A stretch of DNA of 64,000 nucleotides from Granulicella sp. WH15 (GTDB lineage: Bacteria > Acidobacteriota > Terriglobia > Terriglobales > Acidobacteriaceae), in assembly GCF_009914315.1 (NCBI RefSeq), contig NZ_CP042596.1:3534001-3598000 (forward strand). Direction: 5' to 3'. Of this stretch, positions 27,094 through 35,861 are shown piece after piece. The translations under genes were made by a program, and so were the position numbers. Below the pieces are notes generated by a model. The model saw nothing but the letters and a program-made list of their open reading frames with translations. It did no database searches and was not told where the DNA came from. Within the stretch, counting starts at the first letter, position 1. The number at the start of each line of letters is the position of its first letter.

Positions 27094-27099
27094 TATAAT
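27094..27099 (+). promoter_or_regulatory. -10 element of der
   Basis: A perfect TATAAT lies 55 bp before the ATG at 27154. A matching -35 box is poor. A transcript starting about 7 nt downstream would exclude the GTG at 27061 and so supports the ATG start of der. Confidence 0.5.
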
Positions 27100-27153
27100 A
27101 GAAGTCTTGAGAGGTTCACGCTGGGTCTGCGCGTGGGCATAGGTGAGGACGAG

Positions 27154-29001
27154 ATGGCTCCAGAGAAGAAGCGGTTAGGCAAGAAGCATCGGCAGGCGAG
27201 TACGCGTCCGAAGAAGGGGCGCGCGCCGAAGGCTACGCCGACGACTGGAGCGGTGGACCCGCGTAAGCGCAAGGTGATCGCCACCAAGAAGGCCAAAGAG
27301 GCCGAGAAAGCACGCATCTCGCGGCGGTCGCCGGAGTTCGAGCAGAAGCGCATCATCGCGGGCGACAGCGACGAGAAGCAGGGGCGCAACTCCGCCAAAG
27401 CCTCGCAGGACCGGCCCTCGCGCACGGCTCCGCTGCCGGCGCGGCGGATTCACGCGGCGGCTCATCCCGAGGACGACTGGCGCGAGGCCGAGCTGCTGGC
27501 GTTGCAACTCTCCGTCACGACCGAGCACGCGGCCTCGAAGGCGCTGCCGCTCATCGCCATCTGCGGGCGGCCCAACGTGGGCAAGAGCACGCTCTTCAAC
27601 CGCCTGACAGGCTCGCGGCGCTCCATCGTGGGCGACGAGCCGGGCATCACACGCGACCGCATCTACGGCGAGATCGAGTGGCAGAACCAGCACGCACGGC
27701 TGGTCGATACCGGCGGCGTCATCCCCGATGACGAGGCGCTGATCCCGAGCGAGATCTTCCGCCAGGCGCAGGTGGCGCTTCAGGAAGCCGACGCGATCGT
27801 CATGGTCGTAGACGGGCGCACGGAGCTGGCCTCGCCCGACCTCGAACTAGCGCGGCTGCTGCTGCGCGGCGGCAAGCCCGTCTTTCTGGCCGTCAACAAG
27901 ATCGACACCGAGCACATGAACCTGATGGCGGAGAACTTCCGCCGCCTGGGCTTCAAGAACGTGCTGCCCATTTCGGCGGAGCATGGCTCGGGCGTGGGCG
28001 ACCTGCTGGACGAGGTCTTCGCGGTGCTGCCGCAGCCTACCGACGTGGCCGAGGTTGAGGAAGAGCCGGAGTTCGAGCCGTTCGAGGACGAGGAGACCGA
28101 GCCGGAGGATGGTGGGCCGAAGCTGGTGCGCAAGCAGCGCACGCACGGCGAGTACGAGTCGCGGGAGACCAAGGTTGCGATCATCGGCCGTCCGAACGTG
28201 GGCAAGAGCACGCTGCTGAACGCCCTGACGGACTCGAAGCGGGCCATCGTCTCTCCCATTGCGGGAACGACGCGGGATGCGGTCGATGAGATCGTCGAGC
28301 GCAAGGGGCACCTCTTCCGGTTTGTGGATACGGCGGGGATTCGGCGCAAGGGCAAGACCAAGCTGATGGCCGAGAAGCTGTCGGTGATTATGGCGCGGAA
28401 GCACCTCGAGGCGGCGGACGTCTCGCTGCTGGTGATCGACGCCACCGAGGGCGTGACGGGGATCGACGCCAACATCGGCGGGTACGCGCACGAGTCGGGG
28501 CGGTCGGTGATTATCGTCATCAACAAGTGGGACCTGATGACGACGGCGCGGACCGACGGCAAGCCTCCGGCGGACCAGAAGGTTTACGCGCAACAGGTTC
28601 GCGATGCGTTGAAGTATCTGGACTACGCGCCGCTGCTGTTCATCTCGGCTGCTCCGGCCGATAGCGACAAGCCGCGGGCGATCAACGAGGTCTTCGCCAA
28701 GGTGGAGCTGGTAGCGCGCGAGCGGCGTAAGCGCGTCTCGACCGGGCAGATGAACAAGTTCCTCGAGAAGGTCGACTTCCAGCGAGCTTCCGTGCCGATG
28801 AACAAGCGCGTGCGCATCTACTACATGACGCAGGCTCAGGTGGCTCCGCCGACCTTTGTGCTGTTTACCGACAAGGACGTGAAGATGCACTTCTCGTTCG
28901 AGCGGTTTCTGGCCAATCAGATTCGGGAGAACTTTGGGTTTATCGGCTCGCCGATCTGGTTCAAGATTCGGGCGCGGAACAAGAAGAAAGAAGCGGAGTA
29001 A
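27154..29001 (+). CDS. der: Der (EngA), double-GTPase ribosome assembly factor with long N-terminal extension
   Basis: A 615-residue protein; Der is usually 435-500. It needs both GTPase domains for 50S assembly. The two P loops are GRPNVGKST at 138-146 and 345-353, followed by DTGG and DTAG motifs, NKID and NKWD, and the C-terminal KH-like domain (RVRIYYMTQAQVAPPTFVLF). Unusual parts are a basic, probably disordered extension (residues 1-125: KKRLGKKHRQ, RPKKGRAPK) and an acidic linker between the G domains (about 301-320, Glu-rich). The ATG at 27154 follows AGGTGAGG and a TATAAT box. Confidence 0.95.
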   Translation: MAPEKKRLGKKHRQASTRPKKGRAPKATPTTGAVDPRKRKVIATKKAKEAEKARISRRSPEFEQKRIIAGDSDEKQGRNSAKASQDRPSRTAPLPARRIHAAAHPEDDWREAELLALQLSVTTEHAASKALPLIAICGRPNVGKSTLFNRLTGSRRSIVGDEPGITRDRIYGEIEWQNQHARLVDTGGVIPDDEALIPSEIFRQAQVALQEADAIVMVVDGRTELASPDLELARLLLRGGKPVFLAVNKIDTEHMNLMAENFRRLGFKNVLPISAEHGSGVGDLLDEVFAVLPQPTDVAEVEEEPEFEPFEDEETEPEDGGPKLVRKQRTHGEYESRETKVAIIGRPNVGKSTLLNALTDSKRAIVSPIAGTTRDAVDEIVERKGHLFRFVDTAGIRRKGKTKLMAEKLSVIMARKHLEAADVSLLVIDATEGVTGIDANIGGYAHESGRSVIIVINKWDLMTTARTDGKPPADQKVYAQQVRDALKYLDYAPLLFISAAPADSDKPRAINEVFAKVELVARERRKRVSTGQMNKFLEKVDFQRASVPMNKRVRIYYMTQAQVAPPTFVLFTDKDVKMHFSFERFLANQIRENFGFIGSPIWFKIRARNKKKEAE

Positions 29002-29017
29002 ATGGTGGCCCGAGGAC

Positions 29018-29083
29018 CACGCGAAGCAGTAAAAAGGCGTGTGAACGCCCGCCCCGCGCGTAGCGGGCCCGTCCGACAGGACG
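29018..29083 (+). repeat. Module C repeat
   Basis: It reads CCACGCGAAGCAGTAAAAAG, GCGTGTGAACGCCCGCCCC and GCGCGTAGCGGGCCCGTCC, 17 bp after the der stop. It is on the strand of der and is followed after 20 bp by module D. Confidence 0.85.
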
Positions 29084-29102
29084 TCTTTCCTCTTTTGAAG
29101 AG

Positions 29103-29247
29103 AGAATACCTCGGGGGCTAAAGCCCGCATCTGTGGCTGGTTTTGAGGTCCGGGCTAAAGCCCGGACCTACCCCAGAAACAACGGCAACAGCAGAAGCGG
29201 ATTCCTCCGCTTCGCTCCTGAATGACAACCAAAAGAACAGGCCACGG
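29103..29247 (+). repeat. Module D repeat, full length
   Basis: The most complete D copy. It has two hairpin cores (GGGGGCTAAAGCCCG and TCCGGGCTAAAGCCCGGA), then CCTACCCCAGAAACAACGGC and TCCTCCGCTTCGCTCCTGAA TGACAACC. It ends 14 bp before the trmFO stop, between convergent genes. Confidence 0.85.
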
Positions 29248-29260
29248 CGTCCGGGTGGCG

Positions 29261-30634
29261 TTATAGCTGTTTACGCCAGTCGGACCAAGCCTCCAAGGCG
29301 CGGTCGCACTGGATGCGGTGGCGTTCCTTCTTGTCGCGGATCTGCTTACGCAGCTCCTCTTCAAGCGGAGGCAGCAGGTCGAAGGTGATGTTGGCCGGTT
29401 GGAACTTCTTCGTCTCCGCGTGGGTGATGTAGTGCATCAGCGATCCGTGAGCCGTCAGGCGCGGAGCCGGTACGGGCGTGCGGCCATTCACGATGGCGGC
29501 GGCGAAGATCCCGGCCAGCATCCCGCTGGCGATGGACTCCGTGTAGCCCTCGACCCCGGAGAGCTGGCCCGCGATCATAAAGCGCGGATGGGCCTTCAGT
29601 TGCAGCGTCTCGTTGAGCAGCGAGGGCGCGTGGATGTAGGTGTTGCGGTGAATCTGGCCGTAGCGCAGGAAGGTCGCATGCTCGAGGCCGGGGATCATCC
29701 GCAGCACACGGGCCTGCTCGCCGAACTTCAGGTGGTTCTGGAAGCCAACAAGGTTGTAGCTGTCGGCGCGGAGGTTCTCCTGGCGCAACTGCACGCAGGC
29801 GTAGGGCCAGCGGCCGGTCTTTGGGTTGGTAAGCCCGGCAGGCTTCATAGGGCCGAAGCGGAGCGTATCGCGGCCACGGCGAGCGGTCTCTTCAATGGGC
29901 AGGCAGCCTTCGAAGTACTGTAGCGGCACGGCTGCGGCAGCGGCCTCCTCGTCGGGGAGCTGCTCCCAGGACTTCTGCTCGATCTTCTCGGCGGCGGTAA
30001 GGGCGTCGATGAAGGCGTTGTACTCATCCTTGGTGAAGGGGCAGTTGATGTAGTCGGCGGTGCCCTTGTCCCAGCGCGCGGCAAAGTAGACCTTGTCCAT
30101 GTCGATGCTGCTGGCGTCGACGATGGGCGAGATGGAGTCGTAGAAGGCCAGGTGCTCGGAGCCGGTGAGGCGCTGGAGGTCGGCGGTGAGGGAGGGGCTG
30201 CTCAGCGGGCCGCTGGCGATGATGGTCAGGGCCGCATCGCCACCGGCGTCACTCTCGTCGAGACTCAGTACCTCCTCGCGATGGATGGTGATGTTGGGCG
30301 AAGCCTCCAGCCGGGCGGCTACGCGAGCCGAAAAGGCCACGCGATCCACAGCAAGGGCATGTCCCGCAGGAACAGCGGTGGCGTCGGCGTCTTCGAGCAG
30401 GAAGCATCCGGCCCGGCGCATCTCCTGCTTCAGCAGCCAGGGGGCAGTGTTCTCGCTCTCGGATTTGAGCGAGTTCGAGCAGACCAGTTCGGCGAAGTCG
30501 GCGGTCTGGTGGGCCTCGGTGGAACGCGTGGGGCGCATCTCGTAGAGGTCTACCTGACAACCTGCGGCGGCGGCCTGAAGAGCGGCTTCGGGACCGGCAA
30601 GGCCGCCGCCGATGACACGGATACGACTACTCAT
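29261..30634 (-). CDS. trmFO: TrmFO, folate/FAD-dependent tRNA m5U54 methyltransferase
   Basis: A 457-residue flavoenzyme methylating U54 of tRNA with methylenetetrahydrofolate and FADH2. The FAD-binding GGGLAGPEAA is at 9-18; the functional Cys regions LVCSNSLKSE and DYINCPFTKDEY are present; QLSGVEGYTESIASG is the second cofactor motif. The start ATG overlaps the stop of the GNAT gene by 4 bp (ATGA), showing translational coupling. Confidence 0.97.
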   Translation of the reverse strand: MSSRIRVIGGGLAGPEAALQAAAAGCQVDLYEMRPTRSTEAHQTADFAELVCSNSLKSESENTAPWLLKQEMRRAGCFLLEDADATAVPAGHALAVDRVAFSARVAARLEASPNITIHREEVLSLDESDAGGDAALTIIASGPLSSPSLTADLQRLTGSEHLAFYDSISPIVDASSIDMDKVYFAARWDKGTADYINCPFTKDEYNAFIDALTAAEKIEQKSWEQLPDEEAAAAAVPLQYFEGCLPIEETARRGRDTLRFGPMKPAGLTNPKTGRWPYACVQLRQENLRADSYNLVGFQNHLKFGEQARVLRMIPGLEHATFLRYGQIHRNTYIHAPSLLNETLQLKAHPRFMIAGQLSGVEGYTESIASGMLAGIFAAAIVNGRTPVPAPRLTAHGSLMHYITHAETKKFQPANITFDLLPPLEEELRKQIRDKKERHRIQCDRALEAWSDWRKQL

Positions 30635-31158
30635 AGTGCTCCAGGGGAATCAACGGAAGAACCGGAAGACGAGGCAGAGGCCAGCAGCGAGAGGGCGCTG
30701 TCGGAGATGCGCATGGTGCGCCACTCCATCAGGCGTTTGGCCCCGATGGCCTCGTAGAAGGTGATGGCCGGGGTGTTCCACTCGAGCACGTCCCACTGCA
30801 GGCGCGGGCAGCCCTCGTCGATGGCGATGGCTGCGACGGCGGCGAGCAACGCCTTGCCGATGCCGCGGCGGCGGTAGGCGGGACGAACGTAGAGGTCCTC
30901 CACATGGATGCCCGCGTGGCCGCGCCAGGTGGAGTAGTTGTGGAAGTAGAGGGCGAATCCGGCAGGAGCACCGTCGGACTCGGCGAGGAGGCAATGGAAT
31001 CTCTTCTGCGGGCCCCAGCCATCGCGAAGGATATCGGACAGGGAGGCGCGAACCGCATCGGGTTCGCGCTCGTACAGGGCAAGCTCACGGATGAAGGCTA
31101 GAATCTCGGGCGCGTCTTCGGAGGTGGCGGGGCGGATCACGTGCATTGGCCTCTTCAC
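30631..31158 (-). CDS. GNAT-family N-acetyltransferase
   Basis: A 175-residue acetyltransferase. The acetyl-CoA motif is VRPAYRRRGIGKALLAAV (Q/RxxGxG/A form), with IHVEDLYV before it and WNTPAITFYEAIGA after it. The N-terminal IRPATSEDAPEILAFIRELALYE resembles diamine/thialysine acetyltransferases. Substrate is not known. The GTG start overlaps the TGA of the upstream gene; an ATG four codons in (31146) is an alternative. It overlaps trmFO at its end. The last 20 residues are Ser/Ala-rich. Confidence 0.87.
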   Translation of the reverse strand: MKRPMHVIRPATSEDAPEILAFIRELALYEREPDAVRASLSDILRDGWGPQKRFHCLLAESDGAPAGFALYFHNYSTWRGHAGIHVEDLYVRPAYRRRGIGKALLAAVAAIAIDEGCPRLQWDVLEWNTPAITFYEAIGAKRLMEWRTMRISDSALSLLASASSSGSSVDSPGAL

Positions 31159-31841
31159 TTGGGGGAGGGTGATTGAGAGGACGGCTTTACCTCTGGTTTA
31201 GGGTCAAGCCGCCTGGTAAATGGAATAGAAAAGCCGAACAGCTCCACTTGCTCTCCTTTGTTGCTGGTAGTACGAATCATCTTTACATATAGTTCCGCAC
31301 CCTTCAGTACCGGCTCGTCGAGCGCGCGGACGTCGTAGAAGACATATCCGGCGGCGGTGGTGTGGGGCGCAACGGTCAGGGATTTGAAGCCGAAGTCGTC
31401 GCCGTCGTTGGTGATCTTTTTGTCCACGGGCTCGTGGTGGATGGTGATGGGGACGAGCGGGATCTTGGTTCCGGCGGCGCTCTTGCGCGAGAAGAGGCGG
31501 CGGTTGATGTCCTCGTCGGTAGCGGCAGGCATCTTGTCACCCTCAGCCGGGAAGAACTGGATGCGCACGTCGTCGAGCTTCAAAGGCTGGTCACGATCAT
31601 TCGTAATGATGACCCGGACGGGCAGGAAGCCGTGCTGGATATAGGGAAGGCGGAAGAACTTGCAGTTGTCGGGGTCTTCGCAGGGCTCGGCCGCGATGGT
31701 GACATGCTCGTCGGGATGGGCCTCGTGCACGGCGTACTGTGCGGCAGGCTTGACCGCCGGCGCGGGCCGAGGCTTGTCGGCGGCAAGGGCCGAGGAGCAT
31801 AGAAGCAATACCGAGAATGTGAGTTTGCGATGCGGGAACAT
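31155..31841 (-). CDS. Secreted protein of unknown function
   Basis: A 228-residue exported protein. The signal peptide is FSVLLLCSSALAADK. The mature part begins with a Pro/Ala-rich stretch and an immunoglobulin-like region (HGFLPVRVIITNDRDQPLKLDDVRIQFF, AAGYVFYDVRALDEPVLKGAELYV). Cys pair EPCEDPDNCKFF may form a disulfide. No enzyme motif is recognised. The ATG at 31841 starts the signal peptide; a start at 32048 would run into the divergent waaA gene. It heads an operon with the GNAT and trmFO genes. Confidence 0.72.
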   Translation of the reverse strand: MFPHRKLTFSVLLLCSSALAADKPRPAPAVKPAAQYAVHEAHPDEHVTIAAEPCEDPDNCKFFRLPYIQHGFLPVRVIITNDRDQPLKLDDVRIQFFPAEGDKMPAATDEDINRRLFSRKSAAGTKIPLVPITIHHEPVDKKITNDGDDFGFKSLTVAPHTTAAGYVFYDVRALDEPVLKGAELYVKMIRTTSNKGEQVELFGFSIPFTRRLDPKPEVKPSSQSPSPK

Positions 31842-31912
31842 CCTGGCTTGATTATCATCTTCGCTGGTGCGTCGGTAAAGGCTGAGGGTTTTGAAGGGAT
31901 AGGGAACGCTGG

Positions 31913-33199
31913 ATGGGAATGGTCGTTTATAGCTTGCTGCTGGCGCTGGGCTTGGTGCTGAGTGCGCCGTGGTGGCTGTGGAGAATGGCGACCAGCGGGC
32001 GGTATCGCGCGGGGCTGGCGGGGCGGCTGGGGATAGTGCCGCCTTCACTCAGGCAGGCTGTCAAAGGCAAGCAGGTCATCTGGTTTCATGCGGTGTCGGT
32101 GGGCGAGGTCGTCGCGGCATCGCGGCTGATCGCGCAGTTGCAGGAGGCGTTTCCGAGGTGGGTCATGGTGGTCTCGACGACGACGATGACCGGGCAGAAG
32201 ATCGCGCGCGAGCGGCTGGGTAAGGCTCCGGTGTTCTATCTTCCGCTGGACTTCGCGTGGGCTGTTCGGGCGTATCTGCGGGTGCTTCAACCCCGGCTGA
32301 TGGTGCTGATGGAGAGCGAGCTGTGGCCACGCCTTCTGGTGGAGTGCGAGCGGGCAGCGGTGCCGGTGGCGGTCGTCAATGCACGAATCTCGGACCGCTC
32401 GTTCCCGCGGTATATGCGGCTGCGCCGGCTGTGGAGGCCGCTGCTGCGGAAGGTGACGATCTTTCTGGCTCAGGGGCAGGAGACGGCCTCGCGGCTGGTA
32501 GCGATTGGGGCTCCGACGGAGCGAGTGCGCGTGGCGGGCAACCTGAAGTACCACAACGGCACTCCTGATATGGGGGCTTCGTCGATCACGACGATGCTGC
32601 AAGGTCTGGTGAGCGATAGGAAGCTCGTGGTCGCAGGCAGTACCCTGCCGGGCGAGGAAGAGATGCTGCTCGAGGCGTGGCCGGGGGTAGTGGCGCAGGT
32701 GCCGGAGGCGGTGCTGCTGATCGCTCCACGGCATCCGGAGCGGTTCGCCGAGGTGATGCGGATGGTGGATGGCTCGGGCCTGCGGAGCTACCGCGCTACC
32801 GAGATGCAGCAGGAAAAGCCGGAGGAGATTACGGCCGGGAGCGTGGTGCTGCTCGATACGGTGGGCGACCTGGCGACGGTCTACGGGCTGGCCTGTGTAG
32901 CGTTTCTGGGGGGCAGCCTGGTGGCCAAGGGCGGGCATAATCCTCTGGAGGCGGCGCTCTTCGGCGTGCCCGTGGTGATGGGCGGCTCGTACGAAAACTT
33001 CCGCGCGGTGGTGGACGGGATGAGGGCAGCGGAGGCGATTCGGATTGTGACTCGCGAGCAGTTGGGAGACGCTTTGGTGGAGCTGCTGCGGGATGGGCAG
33101 GAGATGGGTGCCAGGGGTAGGACCGAGTACCGGAAGCAATCCGGTGCCGTGGGGCGGACGGTGACCGTGCTGCTGGACTTGCTGGAGGTGATGGATTGA
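31913..33199 (+). CDS. waaA: WaaA (KdtA), Kdo transferase to lipid A
   Basis: A 428-residue GT30 glycosyltransferase moving Kdo from CMP-Kdo to lipid IVA. The N-terminal helix (VVYSLLLALGLVLSAPWWLW) anchors it in the inner membrane. WFHAVSVGEVVA holds the catalytic Glu. STTTMTGQKIA, MESELWP, GNLKYH, FLGGSLVAKGGHNPLEAA and the last GSYENF block match the family. The stop overlaps the lpxK TTG start, so both form an LPS operon. Confidence 0.96.
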   Translation: MGMVVYSLLLALGLVLSAPWWLWRMATSGRYRAGLAGRLGIVPPSLRQAVKGKQVIWFHAVSVGEVVAASRLIAQLQEAFPRWVMVVSTTTMTGQKIARERLGKAPVFYLPLDFAWAVRAYLRVLQPRLMVLMESELWPRLLVECERAAVPVAVVNARISDRSFPRYMRLRRLWRPLLRKVTIFLAQGQETASRLVAIGAPTERVRVAGNLKYHNGTPDMGASSITTMLQGLVSDRKLVVAGSTLPGEEEMLLEAWPGVVAQVPEAVLLIAPRHPERFAEVMRMVDGSGLRSYRATEMQQEKPEEITAGSVVLLDTVGDLATVYGLACVAFLGGSLVAKGGHNPLEAALFGVPVVMGGSYENFRAVVDGMRAAEAIRIVTREQLGDALVELLRDGQEMGARGRTEYRKQSGAVGRTVTVLLDLLEVMD

Positions 33200-34143
33200 A
33201 GCGGGCGTGGGGATTGCCTCTGGTGCCGCTGTATCGGGCGGGGCTGGGGCTGAAGGGTCTGTTTGCGGGTGAACCGAAGCGGCTGGCATGGCCGGTGGTG
33301 AGCGTGGGCAGCCTCTCCGCCGGTGGTGCCGGGAAGACTCCCGTGGTCAAGGCGCTGGCCGGGGTACTGGGCCGCATGGGCGTGCAGGTGGATGTGCTCT
33401 CGCGTGGGTACGGGCGGTCTTCGAAGGCAATCGAGCGTGTCGACGCGGACGGAGATGCGCAGCGGTTCGGCGATGAGCCGATGGAGCTGGCACGGGCTGG
33501 CGTGGAGGTCTTCGTCGGGGCCGACCGCTATGCGGCGGGGCTGATGGCCGAAGCCCAAGGTGGGCAGGGGGTTCATCTGCTCGATGATGGATTTCAGCAT
33601 CGGCGGCTGGCGCGGGACCTGGATGTGGTGCTGCTGACCGCTCAGGACGTGGGCGATTCCCTGCTTCCGGCGGGCGATCTGCGCGAGCCCCTGCGGGCGC
33701 TGGCCAGGGCGGATGTGATCGTACTGCGGGAGGATGAGGCCGCCGAACTTCAAGCCTGGCTGTCGGCGCGGGGGCTACGGGCTGAGGTCTGGGTGGTACG
33801 GCGGCGGCTGTCGCTGCCTGCGGATATGCCCTCGCGGCCGGTGGCGTTCTGCGGGATTGCGCGGCCGGAGGGGTTCTTTGCCGGACTGGTGGAGGCTGGG
33901 TTCACGCCCCGGGTCAGGATTGCTTTTGCCGATCACCAGAAGTACGGGATCGCGGAGATCGAGCGGCTGGCCGAGGCAGCGAAGCTGTTGCGGGCCGATG
34001 GGTTTGTGACGACCGCCAAGGATGAGGTGAAGCTCACCGGGCCGCTGCGGACGCTGCTCGAGACGGCGGGGCCGATCCGGGCGGCAGAGCTGCGGGTGGA
34101 GATGGTGGATGAGGAGGCGGTGCGGCGGCGGCTGAGATTTTAA
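33196..34143 (+). CDS. lpxK: LpxK, tetraacyldisaccharide 4'-kinase
   Basis: A 315-residue inner-membrane-associated kinase phosphorylating lipid A disaccharide at 4'. The P loop is SAGGAGKTPV (about 41-50), and LLDDGFQHRRLARDLDVVLL is the family signature with the catalytic Asp region. LLPAGDLREPLRAL and FADHQKYG also fit. The TTG start at 33196 overlaps the waaA TGA stop. This order, WaaA then LpxK, is common. An A-D-A element follows the stop after 9 bp. Confidence 0.95.
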   Translation: MKRAWGLPLVPLYRAGLGLKGLFAGEPKRLAWPVVSVGSLSAGGAGKTPVVKALAGVLGRMGVQVDVLSRGYGRSSKAIERVDADGDAQRFGDEPMELARAGVEVFVGADRYAAGLMAEAQGGQGVHLLDDGFQHRRLARDLDVVLLTAQDVGDSLLPAGDLREPLRALARADVIVLREDEAAELQAWLSARGLRAEVWVVRRRLSLPADMPSRPVAFCGIARPEGFFAGLVEAGFTPRVRIAFADHQKYGIAEIERLAEAAKLLRADGFVTTAKDEVKLTGPLRTLLETAGPIRAAELRVEMVDEEAVRRRLRF

Positions 34144-34152
34144 ATCCTTGCC

Positions 34153-34396
34153 ACGCACAGCATCGAGAATCGCACGAAGTGCCGCCCGCCCGGCGTTAGG
34201 GCTCTGTTGCCCCTGTCTTTGTGCCTGAGAAAAGAAAGCATATCTCGGGGGCTAAAGCCCCGACCTACCCCAGAAGCAACGACAACAGCAAAAGCAGATT
34301 CCCTCCGCTTCGCTCCTGAATGACAACCAAGAAAACAGGCAACAGCGCCCTAACGCCGGGCGGGCGGCACTTCGTGCGGTTCTCGACGCTTCGCGT
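34153..34396. mobile_element. MITE-like element: A arm, D core, inverted A arm (second copy)
   Basis: 34153-34204 and 34345-34396 are inverted A arms (about 52 nt, five mismatches). Module D fills 34228-34343, with one CGGGGGCTAAAGCCCCG hairpin. Both arms read GGCGTTAGGG, whereas both arms of the 9437 copy read GGCGTGAGGG. The flank AAAGAGCTTT next to the right arm recurs beside the left arm at 9430. It fills almost all of the 328-bp gap between lpxK and the glycosyltransferase gene; the remaining 75 bp should hold the promoter. Confidence 0.8.
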
Positions 34397-34471
34397 AAAG
34401 CTCTTTTGTCCGTGGTAATCCTTTAGGAGCCTTCACACCGGCGAGCCAGCTCTGCGTGAGAAGATGGGTGC

Positions 34472-35527
34472 TTGCGAGTCTCAACTCCAAATCGGCTGAG
34501 AGTGCTGATCGTGCGCGTGGGCGCTATGGGAGACGTGCTGCACGCCCTGCCCGCCGTGGCTGCGCTGCGGCAAAAAAACCCCTGGTGCCACATCGGCTGG
34601 GCGATCGAGCCAGCCTGGTGGCCGCTGCTCGAGGCCAGCGACGGCTCAAGGCCGCTGGTCGACCGGGTCCACGAGGTTCCTACCCGCGCCTGGAAACGGC
34701 GGCCGTTCTCCCTGCAGACGGCGCGTGAGATCGCCGGGCTGCGGCGGGAGCTGCGCGCCGGTCGCTACGACATCTGCGTCGATCTTCAGGGGTCGATCCG
34801 GTCGGCGATGATCGGGCGGCTCTCGGGAGCCAAACGGCTGGTGGGGCCGGAAGAACCACGAGAGCGTCAGGCCCGGATGCTGTACACGGAGCGGGTGCGG
34901 ACCGAGTCCGTCCATGTGATCGAGCAGGCGTGCGAGCTGCTGGGCGGGGCTGTGAAGATGGAGTTGACGCCCGGGGTGGCCGCTCTTCCCACCGACGAAG
35001 ATGCCCGCGCCCACTGCGCCGAGGCGTTGATAAAGTTCGGCGTCGTGAACGGGGAGCGGTTCGTGCTGCTGGCTCCCACGGCGGGCTGGGGCGCGAAGAT
35101 GTGGCCCACGGGGCGGTTTCGGGAGCTGGCCGTGCGGCTGCGGACGGCGGGCTTCCGGGTGGTGGTCAACGCGGCCTCGGAGAAGGACATCGTGGCGAGG
35201 CAGGTGGCGGCGGGCGGCGTGGCCGAGATCTTCGCCTGCGGGGTTGGCGAGCTGGCGAGCGTGGTGCGGGCGGCGACTCTGGTCGTCGGCGGCGATACCG
35301 GGCCGGTACAGATGGCCGGGGCGCTGGGAACGCCCGCCGTGGCTCTCTTCGGACCCACCGATCCGGCGCGGACCGGGCCGCAGAGGTTTCCGGGCAGCCG
35401 GGTCCGGGTGTTGCGCGATCCGGCAAGTGTGGTGGACCATCGGCGGCACACGGCGACCGAGGCTGGGTTGGCTCGGATCGGGGTGGATGAGGTCTTTGAG
35501 GCGGCGATGGAGATGATCTACAAGTAA
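34472..35527 (+). CDS. waaC: Glycosyltransferase family 9, heptosyltransferase I-like
   Basis: A 351-residue GT9 protein. Such enzymes add L-glycero-D-manno-heptose to the Kdo core. LRVLIVRVGAMGDVLHALPA is the N-terminal donor/acceptor motif, DLQGSIRSA the next, and GGDTGPVQMAGALGTPAVALFGPTDPARTGP the C-terminal donor-binding signature. The resemblance to WaaC is good, but whether this phylum uses heptose is unproven. The TTG at 34472 starts six residues before the conserved part. Confidence 0.85.
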   Translation: MRVSTPNRLRVLIVRVGAMGDVLHALPAVAALRQKNPWCHIGWAIEPAWWPLLEASDGSRPLVDRVHEVPTRAWKRRPFSLQTAREIAGLRRELRAGRYDICVDLQGSIRSAMIGRLSGAKRLVGPEEPRERQARMLYTERVRTESVHVIEQACELLGGAVKMELTPGVAALPTDEDARAHCAEALIKFGVVNGERFVLLAPTAGWGAKMWPTGRFRELAVRLRTAGFRVVVNAASEKDIVARQVAAGGVAEIFACGVGELASVVRAATLVVGGDTGPVQMAGALGTPAVALFGPTDPARTGPQRFPGSRVRVLRDPASVVDHRRHTATEAGLARIGVDEVFEAAMEMIYK

Positions 35528-35578
35528 GTCTGTCCTGCTTTGAAACCCATGTCTCAGAGACAAGACAGGGAGGCACCT

Positions 35579-35700
35579 GCATCTGTGATGAGTTTTAAAG
35601 CCTGGACCTACCCCAGAAACAAAAGCAACAGCAAAGACAAAACAGAAGCAGATTCCTTCGCTCCGCTCCTGAATGGCAACCGAGAAAACAGGCAACGGCA
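35579..35700 (+). repeat. Module D repeat, partly decayed
   Basis: It reads ATCTGTGATGAGTTTTAAAG, CCTGGACCTACCCCAGAAAC and CAGATTCCTTCGCTCCGCTC. The first hairpin and the left half of the second are missing, and the last part has changed (CGCTCCGCTCCTGAATGGC). A weak A-like remnant follows (CTTCACGCCGAACGGGC). The rest of the 334-bp gap (35701-35861) should hold the promoter of the next gene; I see no clear boxes. Confidence 0.75.
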
Positions 35701-35861
35701 AAAGCGTCTTCACGCCGAACGGGCTCTTTTAGCTTTTGCAGGTCGGTGAGACTCGATCGTCCAGTTCTCGTCTTACTCTGTGCGGCCCGGAAAGGTATGC
35801 TGGGAGACTGGGGTTATCCCCAATTTTATGAGTAGTTCCAGTTTGGGAAGGTTAGTAACGA

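Noticed and set aside
29103..29247. Module D hairpins as intrinsic terminators
   Set aside because: CGGGCTAAAGCCCG stems are short and lack a T-run, and one copy lies between moeA and moaC in the same direction. They are kept as repeats only.
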